From: Empedobacter sp036647415
Lineage (GTDB): Bacteria > Bacteroidota > Bacteroidia > Flavobacteriales > Weeksellaceae
Length of the DNA stretch: 64,000 nucleotides
Assembly (NCBI RefSeq): GCF_036647415.1
Contig: NZ_JAVXKG010000011.1
Location: forward strand, 1 to 64,000
Direction: 5' to 3'
Of the stretch, positions 1-9,187 are shown in pieces. The notes beneath the pieces are model-generated. The model was not told the DNA's origin and did no database searches. It worked only from the letters and a program-made list of their open reading frames with translations. Every line of letters starts with the position of its first letter. The first letter of the stretch is position 1. The translations under genes and the position numbers were made by a program.

Positions 1-58
1 ACTGATTAATTTATGTATTTTTAATCACTCAAAAAATGTATCTATTTTTCAGGACGAG

Positions 59-1423
59 TCAATATTCTGCAACAAAACAAGGAACATATAAATAATTATT
101 TTTTTCAAGTGGAATTTTTACAACATCAAATGGACTGTGTAATCCTAAAGTATCTTTTATTTCGGATTTTCTGTTAGGAGAAAAATTCTCGTAAAGAAAA
201 ATAGCTGTTCCAACATCATATTTATTCTTTTCTTCTATGTAATAAGCGTAGCCCGTATAATAGATAGTTTCTTTATAATCTACCTCAACTCGTTCGTAAT
301 CTATATCAAATTTCCAAGCTTTTTCAAGTTCTTTATTCGTCCAATTATGAATTCCAATTGTGGAAAAAATTTGTATTAATTGATCTCGATATTGTTTACT
401 GAAATTTTCTAATAATCGTTGCACAACATTTGCATTAACATTTATCTTATTGTACCACCATGTATAATTTTTAATTCCGCCCAACAAATTAATAATTGAT
501 ACATTTTCATCAGTTCCAACTCTATTTATAGATGCAGTAGATAAAGTTACAAGGTCATTCCATAACTCTTCATCAGATAATTTTTCTAAAACAAAATCTG
601 GAATACTCTCGTATAAAGAATCTAATATATCTGCATTGTTTTTACCATTTGTAATGAAATCTTTGTAGTATAAAATTATTTTATTTTTCATATACTCTCG
701 GTCTTCAGAACCATATATAGTTTCTAAAAATTTCAAGTAAACATCAGAGTTTTTTGTATAAAGTTTAATCGCGATATATTCGTCATTTACAACGTAATCT
801 GTTAATTCCTCACTAATCTTATTTTCAACTTTTCTAAAATTAATATTTTCGCCATCTTTGTAAATGAAATTGAGATTATAAATAATCTTATCATGATGTG
901 AATAAATTCCGAAATAATATTTGGAACGATTACTCAACAAATTTTTCCTTTTGTTCAGCATTCCTGTCTCAAAATAAAGATCACTTGAATTATCTTTTAT
1001 TTCATGTACAATAGGAATACCTAACGTATTAGAATGACTAATTGTTAGACTATCTTTTTTATATTTTTGATAATCAAATAGAAAATTAGTAGATTTTAAT
1101 AAATTATTTCTCAAATCATTAGCTAATAATTCATAATCAATACTATCTGTATAAAATTCTTTGTTTAAATCATCATAATCTTCTATCGTTGGTTTGTAAA
1201 TTAAACTATTCTTTCCAAACGGACTTTCTAGCGCTATTTGGTTAGAAATTTCTTGGAAAGATTGATTAGTTTTGATACTGTTTAACTGATTTTTGGCTTT
1301 TCTTAAAATTCCTTTTTCTAATTCTTCGAACGATATGAATTCATCATTCTTGGCTAAAGACAACAAAATTTGCTGGGATTGTTCGTCCCAATCGTCGAGA
1401 TCTTTTAAATAATCATTTGTCAT
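59..1423 (-). CDS. Hypothetical protein, 454 aa
   Basis: I do not recognise a family. The protein is soluble-looking, without signal peptide or clear membrane segment, rich in Asn, Lys, Tyr and acidic residues. The last 140 residues contain many aromatic positions and a Tyr-rich stretch near residue 395. ATG start; the 159-base gap to the WYL regulator behind it carries a 16-base motif also found in front of that regulator, so the two genes are probably co-controlled. The function is unknown; its place next to a WYL regulator leaves room for a defence or stress role, but nothing in the sequence proves it. Confidence 0.7.
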   Translation of the reverse strand: MTNDYLKDLDDWDEQSQQILLSLAKNDEFISFEELEKGILRKAKNQLNSIKTNQSFQEISNQIALESPFGKNSLIYKPTIEDYDDLNKEFYTDSIDYELLANDLRNNLLKSTNFLFDYQKYKKDSLTISHSNTLGIPIVHEIKDNSSDLYFETGMLNKRKNLLSNRSKYYFGIYSHHDKIIYNLNFIYKDGENINFRKVENKISEELTDYVVNDEYIAIKLYTKNSDVYLKFLETIYGSEDREYMKNKIILYYKDFITNGKNNADILDSLYESIPDFVLEKLSDEELWNDLVTLSTASINRVGTDENVSIINLLGGIKNYTWWYNKINVNANVVQRLLENFSKQYRDQLIQIFSTIGIHNWTNKELEKAWKFDIDYERVEVDYKETIYYTGYAYYIEEKNKYDVGTAIFLYENFSPNRKSEIKDTLGLHSPFDVVKIPLEKNNYLYVPCFVAEY

Positions 1424-1466
1424 AAAATTTATTTTTTGTGATTTTAGACAAAACTAAATCTCGTAT

Positions 1467-1482
1467 GTGCCAAAAGTTGTCG
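1467..1482 (-). promoter_or_regulatory. Candidate WYL-regulator operator, copy 1
   Basis: GTGCCAAAAGTTGTCG lies 44 bases upstream of the 454-aa gene. A near copy (GCGCCAAAACTTGTCA, 13 of 16 identical) lies 16 bases upstream of the WYL regulator start at 2524. Two copies, each in front of one of two adjacent genes in the same orientation, suggest a shared binding site. Binding by the WYL protein is inferred. Confidence 0.45.
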
Positions 1483-1582
1483 TAGTGAAAATGGATTCTA
1501 GTTAAAATAAAAATCGATGAAAACATCGATAAATTAAATTATCTACGATTTCATCGATTATAAATATATAGAGTTGTTATTT

Positions 1583-2524
1583 TTAGAAAATATTATAATT
1601 TTTGCAAGAAGCAATTAATTGTTCTTTTATTTGATTAATCAAAATCTCTGGCTCAAGTACTTTTACTTCTTTACCATAAGACAAAATTTCTTGCATAAAA
1701 TCATACGTCGGATAAAGCATCATCTCAAAAATACATTTATCTTCTTGTTCTTCTGAGACAATTTGTGAATCATGTAATGGAAAACTTTTGATGTATTCTT
1801 TTTGATTATTACTACATTCTAAAACGATACGATATGGTGTTTGATTTTGAAAACAAATAATACCAAACGCATATTTGAAATAAGTCTTGAAATCCATTTC
1901 ATATTTTTTGAACGTAGCATCAAAAAGAGAAAGATTAGATATTCGGTCTAATCCAAAACATTTTACTTGCTCATCTTTTTTATCAAGAGCAACCAAATAC
2001 CATCTATCTTTTGATTCTTTAAGTAATAATGGATGAACTTTACGCTTTGTATGTGTGTTTTTAAGAAAATTGTGATAAGAAAATTCAATAACTTTTCTAT
2101 TTCTAATTGCATACAACAATTCATAAAAAGAATTAATACCACGATGTTTTCTGGATTCTAAAAATACATAATCTTCAAAATCTGGGTAAGCATTTAATGT
2201 ATTAATGATTTGATAAGATTCTAATAAACGTTGATTATACTCATCTACCTCCATTATTGGGCGAGAAACGATGGTATATTTAAATAGATTCGAGCGATCA
2301 TTTATAATTTCTAAATTAAATAGATTCTGAATTGCTTTTACATCTCGTTGAAATGTACGTTTAGAATAGGTATTAACATTTGCATCCTGAAACTCAAAAG
2401 AATTTAGTAGATAGTCTTCTATTTCTTCATAAGTTGAGGCTGATTTCTCTAATCGCTTTATGATTAATGCATAACGTGTCAAAAAAAAGTCTTTTTTCAT
2501 ATCTAAGTTTAATTTAGATAACAA
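1583..2524 (-). CDS. WYL-domain transcriptional regulator (YafY/DeoR-like)
   Basis: 313 aa. N-terminal winged-helix HTH (about residues 10-75, with the stretch TYSKRTFQRDVKAIQNLF), then a WYL domain (about 130-205) with RKVIEFSYHN and the ligand-pocket signature KDRWYLVALD, then a WCX-like C-terminal part. WYL proteins sense small ligands or nucleic acid and control stress and phage-defence genes. The candidate operator 16 bases before its start fits autoregulation. The neighbouring 454-aa gene is the likely target. Family assignment is firm; ligand and regulon are unknown. Confidence 0.9.
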   Translation of the reverse strand: MLSKLNLDMKKDFFLTRYALIIKRLEKSASTYEEIEDYLLNSFEFQDANVNTYSKRTFQRDVKAIQNLFNLEIINDRSNLFKYTIVSRPIMEVDEYNQRLLESYQIINTLNAYPDFEDYVFLESRKHRGINSFYELLYAIRNRKVIEFSYHNFLKNTHTKRKVHPLLLKESKDRWYLVALDKKDEQVKCFGLDRISNLSLFDATFKKYEMDFKTYFKYAFGIICFQNQTPYRIVLECSNNQKEYIKSFPLHDSQIVSEEQEDKCIFEMMLYPTYDFMQEILSYGKEVKVLEPEILINQIKEQLIASCKNYNIF

Positions 2525-2539
2525 AAGTAATTTTCGATA

Positions 2540-2555
2540 GCGCCAAAACTTGTCA
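2540..2555 (-). promoter_or_regulatory. Candidate WYL-regulator operator, copy 2
   Basis: GCGCCAAAACTTGTCA, the partner of the site at 1467-1482, placed directly before the WYL regulator start. Position over the presumed promoter or leader suggests autorepression; this is inference. Confidence 0.45.
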
Positions 2556-2620
2556 TTTTAAATTATTAAATCAAAAATATTCTAACTCATAATCTAAATA
2601 TATCCAAAAATGCAAAAAAA

Positions 2621-2657
2621 GACATCAAATGTTCAACTGGACTCCTTTTCAGTCCGC
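2621..2657 (-). repeat. Dispersed 37-bp module, copy 1
   Basis: Read on the minus strand it starts GCGGACTGAAAAGG and ends GTTGAACATTTGATGTC. Close relatives are at 9151-9187, 15532-15567 and 19954-19990 in opposite orientation. All four sit directly beside a hairpin (here 2659-2699). The other three mark one end of an IS1-type element; here no transposase or second end is visible. Confidence 0.6.
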
Positions 2658-2658
2658 A

Positions 2659-2699
2659 TAATAGAAAAACCTCGAACAATGTTCGAGGTTTTTCTATTA
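2659..2699 (-). terminator. Rho-independent terminator after the 2724-4618 gene pair
   Basis: A 19-bp perfect stem with a 3-base loop (AAT); the core is AACCTCGAAC / GTTCGAGGTT flanked by A and T runs, so it could work on both strands. It lies just past the stop codon of the 169-aa secreted protein. Confidence 0.85.
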
Positions 2700-2723
2700 T
2701 ATATTTATTTTAAATAAATTATT

Positions 2724-3233
2724 TTACTTCCAAAAGCTCCATAATTTTCCATCAAAAATTGCTATTGTTTTCGATGTTGTATCGTATGCTATCATACCTG
2801 GATAAGGAGAATTTACATTGACTACAGGATTATCTATACGTGGTAAAACCAATGCTCTATCATCAGATTCTAATACTAAAACGCCTTCGGCAGTAGAAGT
2901 TTCCGCTCCTACAATTACACCTTCACCATTATCATTAGAATTTGTTGTAATTATTGCTCCCGAATCTCCCGTAGGTGTTAAAGATACCCATTGATCATTT
3001 TCATACATTTTTACTTTTCTATCTGATTTATCAAAAGTAAAAGAACCGTTTGTAGGATTCGTCGTTACTTGTGTATTTGCTGGTAGAATAATTCCTTTTG
3101 TATAACCGTCCTCAAACTGAATAAGCGTTGATTCTGTAGTTTGCACGTTATTATTATCCGTTGCTATAATCAACTGAGCATTTGCCTTGTTTATTACGAG
3201 AACAAACAAGAATAGATATATATATATTTTCAT
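2724..3233 (-). CDS. Secreted protein with C-terminal GMIAYDT motif, 169 aa
   Basis: A Sec signal peptide covers residues 1-19 (cut after NANA). The mature part is beta-rich and has the C-terminal pattern GMIAYDTTSKTIAIFDGKLW, the same motif type (GMIxYDTxxKxxxxxNGxxW) that ends the protein encoded just upstream. Such short proteins are common in Flavobacteriia as surface or extracellular components of unknown role. It is 14 bases behind the 456-aa gene and shares its terminator, so the two form an operon. Confidence 0.75.
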   Translation of the reverse strand: MKIYIYLFLFVLVINKANAQLIIATDNNNVQTTESTLIQFEDGYTKGIILPANTQVTTNPTNGSFTFDKSDRKVKMYENDQWVSLTPTGDSGAIITTNSNDNGEGVIVGAETSTAEGVLVLESDDRALVLPRIDNPVVNVNSPYPGMIAYDTTSKTIAIFDGKLWSFWK

Positions 3234-3247
3234 GATGATTTTCTTAT

Positions 3248-4618
3248 TTAATTATTACATGCTTTTTTGATACATCGCCAAGTTGAACCATTGTATAGTT
3301 TCACACATTTATCTACGGTATCGTAAATAATCATTCCTTCAATTGGATTCATTATTTTAGAAGCTATCGTCCTTGTAATAACCATTGGTTTGGAAGGCGA
3401 ATCCAAACTAATATAACCATTCGGAATATTATTAGGCCAAGCTTTATCTACAGAAGTATTTGTAGAAATACCGACCGTTGTTGTTCCTTCAGGCGTACCT
3501 AATGTTGGATTTTGATAACAGTACGGAACAGTAATCGTAATTTTTGCCTCAGAGCATTCTCCAAGTAAATTACAAATTTGATATTTCAAAGGATCTGTTT
3601 GTGGAAAATAATCGCTACCTACTGTTACTTCTCCTGTATCTGGATTAAGAATTACACCTTCTGGCCATGTATCTTGTATTGATATTGTAGAATTTTTGTT
3701 AGAACCATTAAGATGTACATCTCCCACAACTTTCTCGTAACTATCATTTGTTATAATATCAAATTTATTCTGAGTTTCTGTAACTGTTAATTGATCATCA
3801 TTTGCTTTGATAAAATCATCTATTGCAGGAGCACCAGAACATGTAATAACAGGAGCATTAGGATCTACGACTTCTTCTAAAACAATATCATCAACATAAA
3901 AATCGTTACCAGAGTTTGCAGAATAAGCATTTCTTAGCGCCATTGCCAAATTTGTACAATCGCTGCTATCATCAAGTTTGAATGTCCACGACTTGTTTAC
4001 CCATTTGTTAGATTCATAACCAATATCCATTCTACCAGAATTTCCAATCACATTCTCAGTTCCTAAAGTTTGAGCCTCAAATTGTACTGCAACATTATTA
4101 TTTCCACTCATAAAAAACCAAGCAGAAAATTTATATGTTTTACCTTTTTCTAGAGTTACAGAACGACGATAATATTGATTAAGAATTAATCCTCCATTTA
4201 CAACTAGTACAGCGCCATCATCAGAAGAATCTGTATGATTAGTTACTTTTCGCCACCAATTACCTTTGTAACCTAAACCATCAGGAGCATCAGTTGAAAA
4301 ATCATAAATATTTTTAGGCGCAATAACGGCATAATATCCGTTGTCTATATTATAAACATTTTCATTTGCAGTTGCACGTGTAACACCACCTGAATTGGGA
4401 CTTGTCTGGAAATATTTGTCCGCTAAGTAGTAAAAACTTGAACCATGATTGAAAGTACCTAACGAAGAATCTTTTCCTCCTTGTGGTATATATTGAGAGC
4501 CAATTCTTGTAAGAGATTTATCAAAATTTTCTTCAAAAATTGTATTTGTAGATTGTGCTTGTAAAAAGCTAGAACAAAGAACAAAAAAGAAATAAATAAT
4601 AGATATTTTTTTTTTCAT
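3248..4618 (-). CDS. Secreted multidomain protein with jelly-roll and cadherin-like regions, 456 aa
   Basis: Signal peptide 1-21 (ends LQAQ). Residues about 25-250 look like a carbohydrate-binding jelly-roll module (FEENFDKS at the start, FYVDDIVLEEV at the end, the usual layout of CBM-like domains). Residues about 265-365 resemble a bacterial cadherin-like/Ig repeat (ANDDQLTV, ILNPDTGEVTV). The C-terminus repeats the GMIIYDT...YNGSTW motif of its neighbour. It probably acts at the cell surface or outside the cell. The binding partner is unknown. Confidence 0.75.
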   Translation of the reverse strand: MKKKISIIYFFFVLCSSFLQAQSTNTIFEENFDKSLTRIGSQYIPQGGKDSSLGTFNHGSSFYYLADKYFQTSPNSGGVTRATANENVYNIDNGYYAVIAPKNIYDFSTDAPDGLGYKGNWWRKVTNHTDSSDDGAVLVVNGGLILNQYYRRSVTLEKGKTYKFSAWFFMSGNNNVAVQFEAQTLGTENVIGNSGRMDIGYESNKWVNKSWTFKLDDSSDCTNLAMALRNAYSANSGNDFYVDDIVLEEVVDPNAPVITCSGAPAIDDFIKANDDQLTVTETQNKFDIITNDSYEKVVGDVHLNGSNKNSTISIQDTWPEGVILNPDTGEVTVGSDYFPQTDPLKYQICNLLGECSEAKITITVPYCYQNPTLGTPEGTTTVGISTNTSVDKAWPNNIPNGYISLDSPSKPMVITRTIASKIMNPIEGMIIYDTVDKCVKLYNGSTWRCIKKACNN

Positions 4619-4835
4619 ATTAATGTTATATTTACAAAAACATAAATTTTCTTAAGAAAAACAATACTGCTTAATTGAAGAAAAATTATATGTTTTTATC
4701 ATATCAAGCCACAAAGGTAATGTACTATATTGTAACACATCTATATAAGAAATGTTAAAATTATAGTTAAAAATCAGTTAGTTACATTTAAAAAGCGTTT
4801 ATTAATTACTTATAATTGAATATATCATTGATTTA

Positions 4836-6113
4836 ATGATGAATAAAATACATCAACTCACCTTTAATGATTATGGACATACTTTACATCATAATCAAAT
4901 AGAATCTCGCGACGGAAATTATCTTCTTTTTGATACCAGAAATGATGACACAAAAATTGGAGAAACGCAATTCATTAAAACTTTAAATACCGAAACCTTA
5001 GAAATTAAAACGATTTATTCTACAAAAAATCAGTCAAAATTTGGTCCTGGAGTAGGCGCAGCGACTTTTTCTCCTATAGAAAATAAAATTATATTTATTC
5101 ACGGAATTTGCAATGCAAATCAAGAAAATCCCTATTCCGCGACAAGACGTACAGGAGTTTCTGTTAATCTAAATATTGATGAAAAACCTATTTTTATGGA
5201 TGCCCGAAATATTTTTTCTCCATATACAAAAGGTGCATTAAGAGGCGGTACTCATTCGCATTTATGGAAGTCGGATGGTAAATGGATAAGTTTTACGTAC
5301 AATGATTTTGTATTAGAACAAGAAGCTAAAATTAATTCTAATGTAAAAGATCAACGTGTTGTAGGTGTTATGTTTTCTGAAAAAGTTGAAGTTCCTTTAG
5401 ATGAAAACTTAGAAAACAACAATGGTGAAATGTTCTCTGTGATTGTTTCTAAAGTTGTTCCAAATCCTAAAAATGGAAGTGATGAAATAGAAAAAGCATT
5501 TGATGAATGTTGGATAAATACAACAAACAATATTGCTTTTCAAGGACATGTAAGAAATTTAGAAGGAAAATTGAAAACAGAAATTTATGTTGCAATAATT
5601 CCTGATAAAATTACGATTGCTGAAACAGATAATCTACAAGGCTCTAGGATAAATTTACCCGATGTCCCCAAATGTATTACACAAAAAAGAATCACATTTA
5701 CAGAGAAAGGTATTAGTAATTTTAGACATTGGTTACGCTCTTCGCTAAACGGAGAAATTATCTATTTTTTGATGGAAGATGACCAGAACATTACTCAACT
5801 TTTTGGAGTGAACACGAATGATTTTAAAATAAATCAATATACTTTTTTAGAAAAATCTATAGATTCTCCATTTAATATTTCTAAAGACGGAAAGTATGCG
5901 GTATTTTTTAGTGATGAAAAAATTAAAATAAGTTGCCTTTCCGAAAAAAAATCTAAACTATTATATGATGCTAAATTATTCAATAATAGATTAACGGGAA
6001 TTCCTCATTTTTCTAATAACGGAAAAAAAATCTATTTTAATCAATTTGTACCGAATAAATCACATAAAGAATTCATTCAAATATTCTCTATAGACACTTA
6101 TATTCATATTTAA
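4836..6113 (+). CDS. DUF3748 (YidR-like) beta-propeller protein
   Basis: 425 aa, no signal peptide seen. The pattern HQLTFNDYGHTLHHNQ, FDTRNDDT, GVGAATFSP, YTKGALRGGTHSH and WISFTYNDFV matches the DUF3748 family (E. coli YidR), predicted seven-bladed propellers of unknown biochemical role. Two ATGs in a row (4836, 4839); the first is used here. It stands alone, closed by the bidirectional hairpin at 6273-6300 and divergent from the secreted-protein operon. Confidence 0.85.
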   Translation: MMNKIHQLTFNDYGHTLHHNQIESRDGNYLLFDTRNDDTKIGETQFIKTLNTETLEIKTIYSTKNQSKFGPGVGAATFSPIENKIIFIHGICNANQENPYSATRRTGVSVNLNIDEKPIFMDARNIFSPYTKGALRGGTHSHLWKSDGKWISFTYNDFVLEQEAKINSNVKDQRVVGVMFSEKVEVPLDENLENNNGEMFSVIVSKVVPNPKNGSDEIEKAFDECWINTTNNIAFQGHVRNLEGKLKTEIYVAIIPDKITIAETDNLQGSRINLPDVPKCITQKRITFTEKGISNFRHWLRSSLNGEIIYFLMEDDQNITQLFGVNTNDFKINQYTFLEKSIDSPFNISKDGKYAVFFSDEKIKISCLSEKKSKLLYDAKLFNNRLTGIPHFSNNGKKIYFNQFVPNKSHKEFIQIFSIDTYIHI

Positions 6114-6272
6114 TAAATGTTAAAGTTGTGATTTTTATCATTTATTATTTTGTTAATTAAAAATAAAATAATAATTTTAATATAATTCTTAACCGAACCT
6201 AAGGTCTATAACTAAGAAAAAGTTTAGATTCATGTCCTTATTTTGTCCAACCAACGAAATAAGAACTAAAAT

Positions 6273-6300
6273 AAAACCTCCCAAAGTTGGAGGTTTTTTT
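6273..6300. terminator. Bidirectional terminator between convergent genes
   Basis: AAAACCTCC, 7-base loop, GGAGGTTTT followed by a T run; the complementary A run serves the minus-strand gene ending at 6300, whose stop codon touches it. Confidence 0.8.
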
Positions 6301-7808
6301 TATTTCATTAATTTCACTTCATATAAATCTTTACGCCTATCTTTCATTGTTTTTACAGTTCCATATTCATGTAATTCTTTCAATAAATACAAATCTACAT
6401 CTGCAATTAAAACCATTTCTGCATTTGGTGTCGCTTCCGCTTTTACGCCATTATTTGGAAAAGAAAAGTCTGAAGGAGTAAAAACTGCTGATTGAGAATA
6501 CTGAATATCCATATTATTTACTCGAGGTAAATTTCCTACAGAACCCGCAATTGCAACGTAACATTCGTTTTCTATTGCACGAGCTTGGGCACAACAACGC
6601 ACACGTGTGTATCCATTTTGTGTATCTGTCATGAAAGGAACAAATAAGATTTCCATTCCTTGATCAGCTAAAATTCTACTCAATTCGGGAAACTCGACAT
6701 CATAACAAATCAATAAACCTACTTTACCACAATCTGTATCAAAAACCTTAATTTCTTCACCTCCATTTAAAGCATAATATTTAAACTCATTTGGTGTGAT
6801 GTGTATTTTACTGTACGAATCTAATTTTCCTGAACGATGACATAAAAAAGAGGTATTATACAATTTCCCATCTTTCAAATGTGGCATAGATCCACTAATA
6901 ATATTGATGTTATATGTTATCGCAAATTCCTGAATTTTCTTCACAATATCATCTGTCATTGTTGCTAATTGATGCATTGCTTCAATCTCTTTCAAATGAT
7001 TATAAGGACTCATCAACGGAGAATTAAAAAACTCTGGAAACATGATAAAATCAGAACCATAATCACTTACCGAATTTACAAAAAACTCTACCTGATCATA
7101 AAAATCTTGCAAGCCTGCAAACAATCGCATTTGCCATTGCACCAATCCTAAACGAATAGTACGTTTTGTTGGAGAATTCGACTTTAAATCTGGTTCATAA
7201 TAAATATTATTCCACTCTAATAAAGTTGCATATTCTAGCGATTCTTTGTCATCTTTCAAGTAATTTTTAAGAATTTTTTTGACATTAAAATCATTCGAAA
7301 GCTGAAAAGCTAAAGTAGAATCATAAATTTCTTTACTTTTTACCTTTTCTATATATTGACGTGGAGATAATTCTTTAGAATATTTATAATAATTAGGAAT
7401 GCGTCCACCTGCTACAATAGATTTCAGATTCATTTCCTCGCACAATTCTTTCCTTACATCATACAAACGTCTTCCTAAACGTAATTGACGGTAATTTGGA
7501 TGTACAAAAACTTCGATACCATACATTACATCACCATCTGGATCATGTTTTAAGAACTTTCCGTTCGACGTAATTGTATCATAATTTGATTCAATATTTG
7601 TCTTTTTTGTATTGATAATAATACTCAAAGCAGAAGCCACAACTTTACCATCAACCTCAACACAAAACTGTCCTTGTGGAAAAATCGCCAATAATTCTTT
7701 TATTTCGTCAACTGTCCAAGTTCCTAACTGATTGTGATAAGCTTCTTTTGTCGATTCCGTTAAATCACTATAATCTTCAAGTGTCAAATTTCTGACCTGA
7801 ATATTCAT
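6300..7808 (-). CDS. GNAT acetyltransferase fused to carbon-nitrogen hydrolase (YhcX-like)
   Basis: 502 aa, two enzymes in one chain. Residues about 1-170 are a GNAT domain (acetyl-CoA site VHPNYRQLRLGRRLYD). Residues about 220-490 are a nitrilase-type hydrolase with the Glu-Lys-Cys triad: Glu in MFPEFF, Lys in SKIHITPNE, Cys in LLICYDVEFPE. B. subtilis YhcX has the same fusion. Substrates are unknown; the hydrolase probably cleaves an amide, perhaps one linked to the acetylated product. The hairpin at 6273-6300 ends it. It is divergent from the unknown gene at 7919. Confidence 0.92.
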   Translation of the reverse strand: MNIQVRNLTLEDYSDLTESTKEAYHNQLGTWTVDEIKELLAIFPQGQFCVEVDGKVVASALSIIINTKKTNIESNYDTITSNGKFLKHDPDGDVMYGIEVFVHPNYRQLRLGRRLYDVRKELCEEMNLKSIVAGGRIPNYYKYSKELSPRQYIEKVKSKEIYDSTLAFQLSNDFNVKKILKNYLKDDKESLEYATLLEWNNIYYEPDLKSNSPTKRTIRLGLVQWQMRLFAGLQDFYDQVEFFVNSVSDYGSDFIMFPEFFNSPLMSPYNHLKEIEAMHQLATMTDDIVKKIQEFAITYNINIISGSMPHLKDGKLYNTSFLCHRSGKLDSYSKIHITPNEFKYYALNGGEEIKVFDTDCGKVGLLICYDVEFPELSRILADQGMEILFVPFMTDTQNGYTRVRCCAQARAIENECYVAIAGSVGNLPRVNNMDIQYSQSAVFTPSDFSFPNNGVKAEATPNAEMVLIADVDLYLLKELHEYGTVKTMKDRRKDLYEVKLMK

Positions 7809-7884
7809 TTTTGTAAGTTTAGATGTTCTCTCTAAGGTAATAAATATTAATCGAATAAATATAATATTATGATTTATTTCGAAG

Positions 7885-7892
7885 TATATTCG
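7885..7892 (+). promoter_or_regulatory. Flavobacterial -7 box (TATATTCG) for the 7919 gene
   Basis: It differs from TAnnTTTG at one base. Transcription would begin near 7899, after the upstream GTG at 7892 and before the ATG at 7919, which supports the ATG as the real start. Confidence 0.45.
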
Positions 7893-7918
7893 TGAAAATA
7901 TTTATCAATTTTAGTCAA

Positions 7919-8965
7919 ATGAAAGATGTAAAAATTGAGTTTAGAAAACCCATCTATCCGATTAATAATGAACTTAATCTTTATTTAGAAAAGTATCAAC
8001 GCACAACTACGGCAAGTCTTGAATATGATGATTTACTACGTTTTTCTGATTGCGTTGCTTTAGAAGATAAAGAAGGCAATGACACGCATTGGTTGGGTGT
8101 TTATTACTCCGATTCTGAGCACAGGGAAATAGAAAATAGTTTGAATAGAATTTACACTTTTCTCCATTCTGATGGAGACGAAGAGTCTTTACCTTATTTG
8201 ACTGTAGATTCTATTGATTATTGCACTTTCGGAAATTCGAAACCTTTTCGTATTCGTGTTCGTAATATTTTGAACGATAATTACACTAATTTCTATATAA
8301 AACAAGCGGACGCTTCACGAATTTATGGATTAGAATTAGAAGAGATTTTATCACCTCATCGTATTAATTTTTTGGTGTATAAAAACACCTTAATTGAAGA
8401 GCATATTTTAGGAATTCCGGGCGATGTATTTATCAAAAAATATTTAGAAAAATGCAATGATTTAGAGAAAAATCAAATCGCAAAAGAGTTTGTAAAGTTC
8501 AACGAACGTTGTTTTATAGGGCTTTTGGGCGATATGCGTTCGTATAATTATGTTGTTATTCCGATTCACGATTTTGATCAAGTTATTTACCGCATTCGTC
8601 CTATAGATTTTGATCAACAGAGTTATGAAGGAAATTTAAAAATTTATCGTCCACAATATTTCAAAGAGAACAAAGAAATGGTGGATATGGTAAGTAATCG
8701 ATTAAAATCTAATTCGGTGGAACAATATAGGAAAGAAGAAAAATCATTAGTTTCAAAGAGAATTGCAAATAGCACTAAGCGTTACAAAGATTTGATTAAA
8801 ATAATGAAAAAAGACACAATTTCGAAACCTGAAAATATTGCGCAATTAAGAACTTCATTTTCTAAATTTTATAAAAATAATGAATACGAAAGCTTTAATA
8901 AAATGGGTGAAATTTTACAAAAAGCAATTGTTGATGGTTTAGAATTGTCTCGCCCTGAAAAATAG
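7919..8965 (+). CDS. Unknown protein with faint kinase-like motifs, 348 aa
   Basis: I do not recognise a named family. A stretch near residues 190-240 reads LLGDMRSYNYVVIP ... YRIRPIDFDQQSYEG. A 'GDxRxxN' followed by 'PIDFDQ' resembles the catalytic and metal-binding loops of atypical kinases (HDxxxxN and DFD), so a kinase-like fold is possible but weakly supported. The last 90 residues are Lys-rich and helical. Reading from GTG 7892 would add nine residues; the -7 box position favours ATG 7919. Its presumed terminator (9121-9149) is separated from it by an inserted MITE. Confidence 0.7.
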   Translation: MKDVKIEFRKPIYPINNELNLYLEKYQRTTTASLEYDDLLRFSDCVALEDKEGNDTHWLGVYYSDSEHREIENSLNRIYTFLHSDGDEESLPYLTVDSIDYCTFGNSKPFRIRVRNILNDNYTNFYIKQADASRIYGLELEEILSPHRINFLVYKNTLIEEHILGIPGDVFIKKYLEKCNDLEKNQIAKEFVKFNERCFIGLLGDMRSYNYVVIPIHDFDQVIYRIRPIDFDQQSYEGNLKIYRPQYFKENKEMVDMVSNRLKSNSVEQYRKEEKSLVSKRIANSTKRYKDLIKIMKKDTISKPENIAQLRTSFSKFYKNNEYESFNKMGEILQKAIVDGLELSRPEK

Positions 8966-8997
8966 ATATAACTTTTCAGTGATTAAAAATACATAAA

Positions 8998-9114
8998 GGT
9001 AATGTTTAAGATGTGTATTTTTTTCAAACATCACAAATACAGTAATTTTATTATTAAGTCATTTCTTATCAGTAGACTATTAAATAACAATACATCTGAA
9101 ATATTACCGATTTA
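8998..9114. mobile_element. MITE with IS1-type ends, 117 bp
   Basis: Ends are GGTAATGTTTAAGATGTG and, as reverse complement, GGTAATATTTCAGATGTA, with 16 of the first 19 bases matching. They resemble the right end of the IS1-type copies nearby (GGTAGTGTTTCANATGTG). No coding capacity. No clear target duplication. Confidence 0.6.
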
Positions 9115-9120
9115 CAAAAA

Positions 9121-9149
9121 AAAGAGATTCTAAATGATAGAATCTCTTT
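9121..9149 (+). terminator. Terminator hairpin displaced from the 7919 gene
   Basis: AAAGAGATTCTA, 5-base loop, TAGAATCTCTTT. It is nearly the same as the tRNA-Ser terminator at 44063-44091. The MITE sits between it and the gene it probably served. Confidence 0.6.
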
Positions 9150-9150
9150 C

Positions 9151-9187
9151 GCGGGCTGACAGGTATTTCAGTCGAACATTTGATGTC
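9151..9187 (+). repeat. Dispersed 37-bp module, copy 2
   Basis: GCGGGCTGACAGG ... GTCGAACATTTGATGTC. It bridges the hairpin at 9121-9149 and the left end of the IS1-type element. Confidence 0.6.

Noticed and set aside
9117..9155. Terminator similar to that of tRNA-Ser as a left attachment site of the island
   Set aside because: The match is confined to the hairpin; no tRNA end is repeated and the interval of 35 kb holds unrelated chromosomal genes.
9151..9187. The 37-bp module as the 3' half of a tRNA (GTTCGA plus acceptor-like end before a terminator)
   Set aside because: The presumed T stem does not pair and no 5' half is present.
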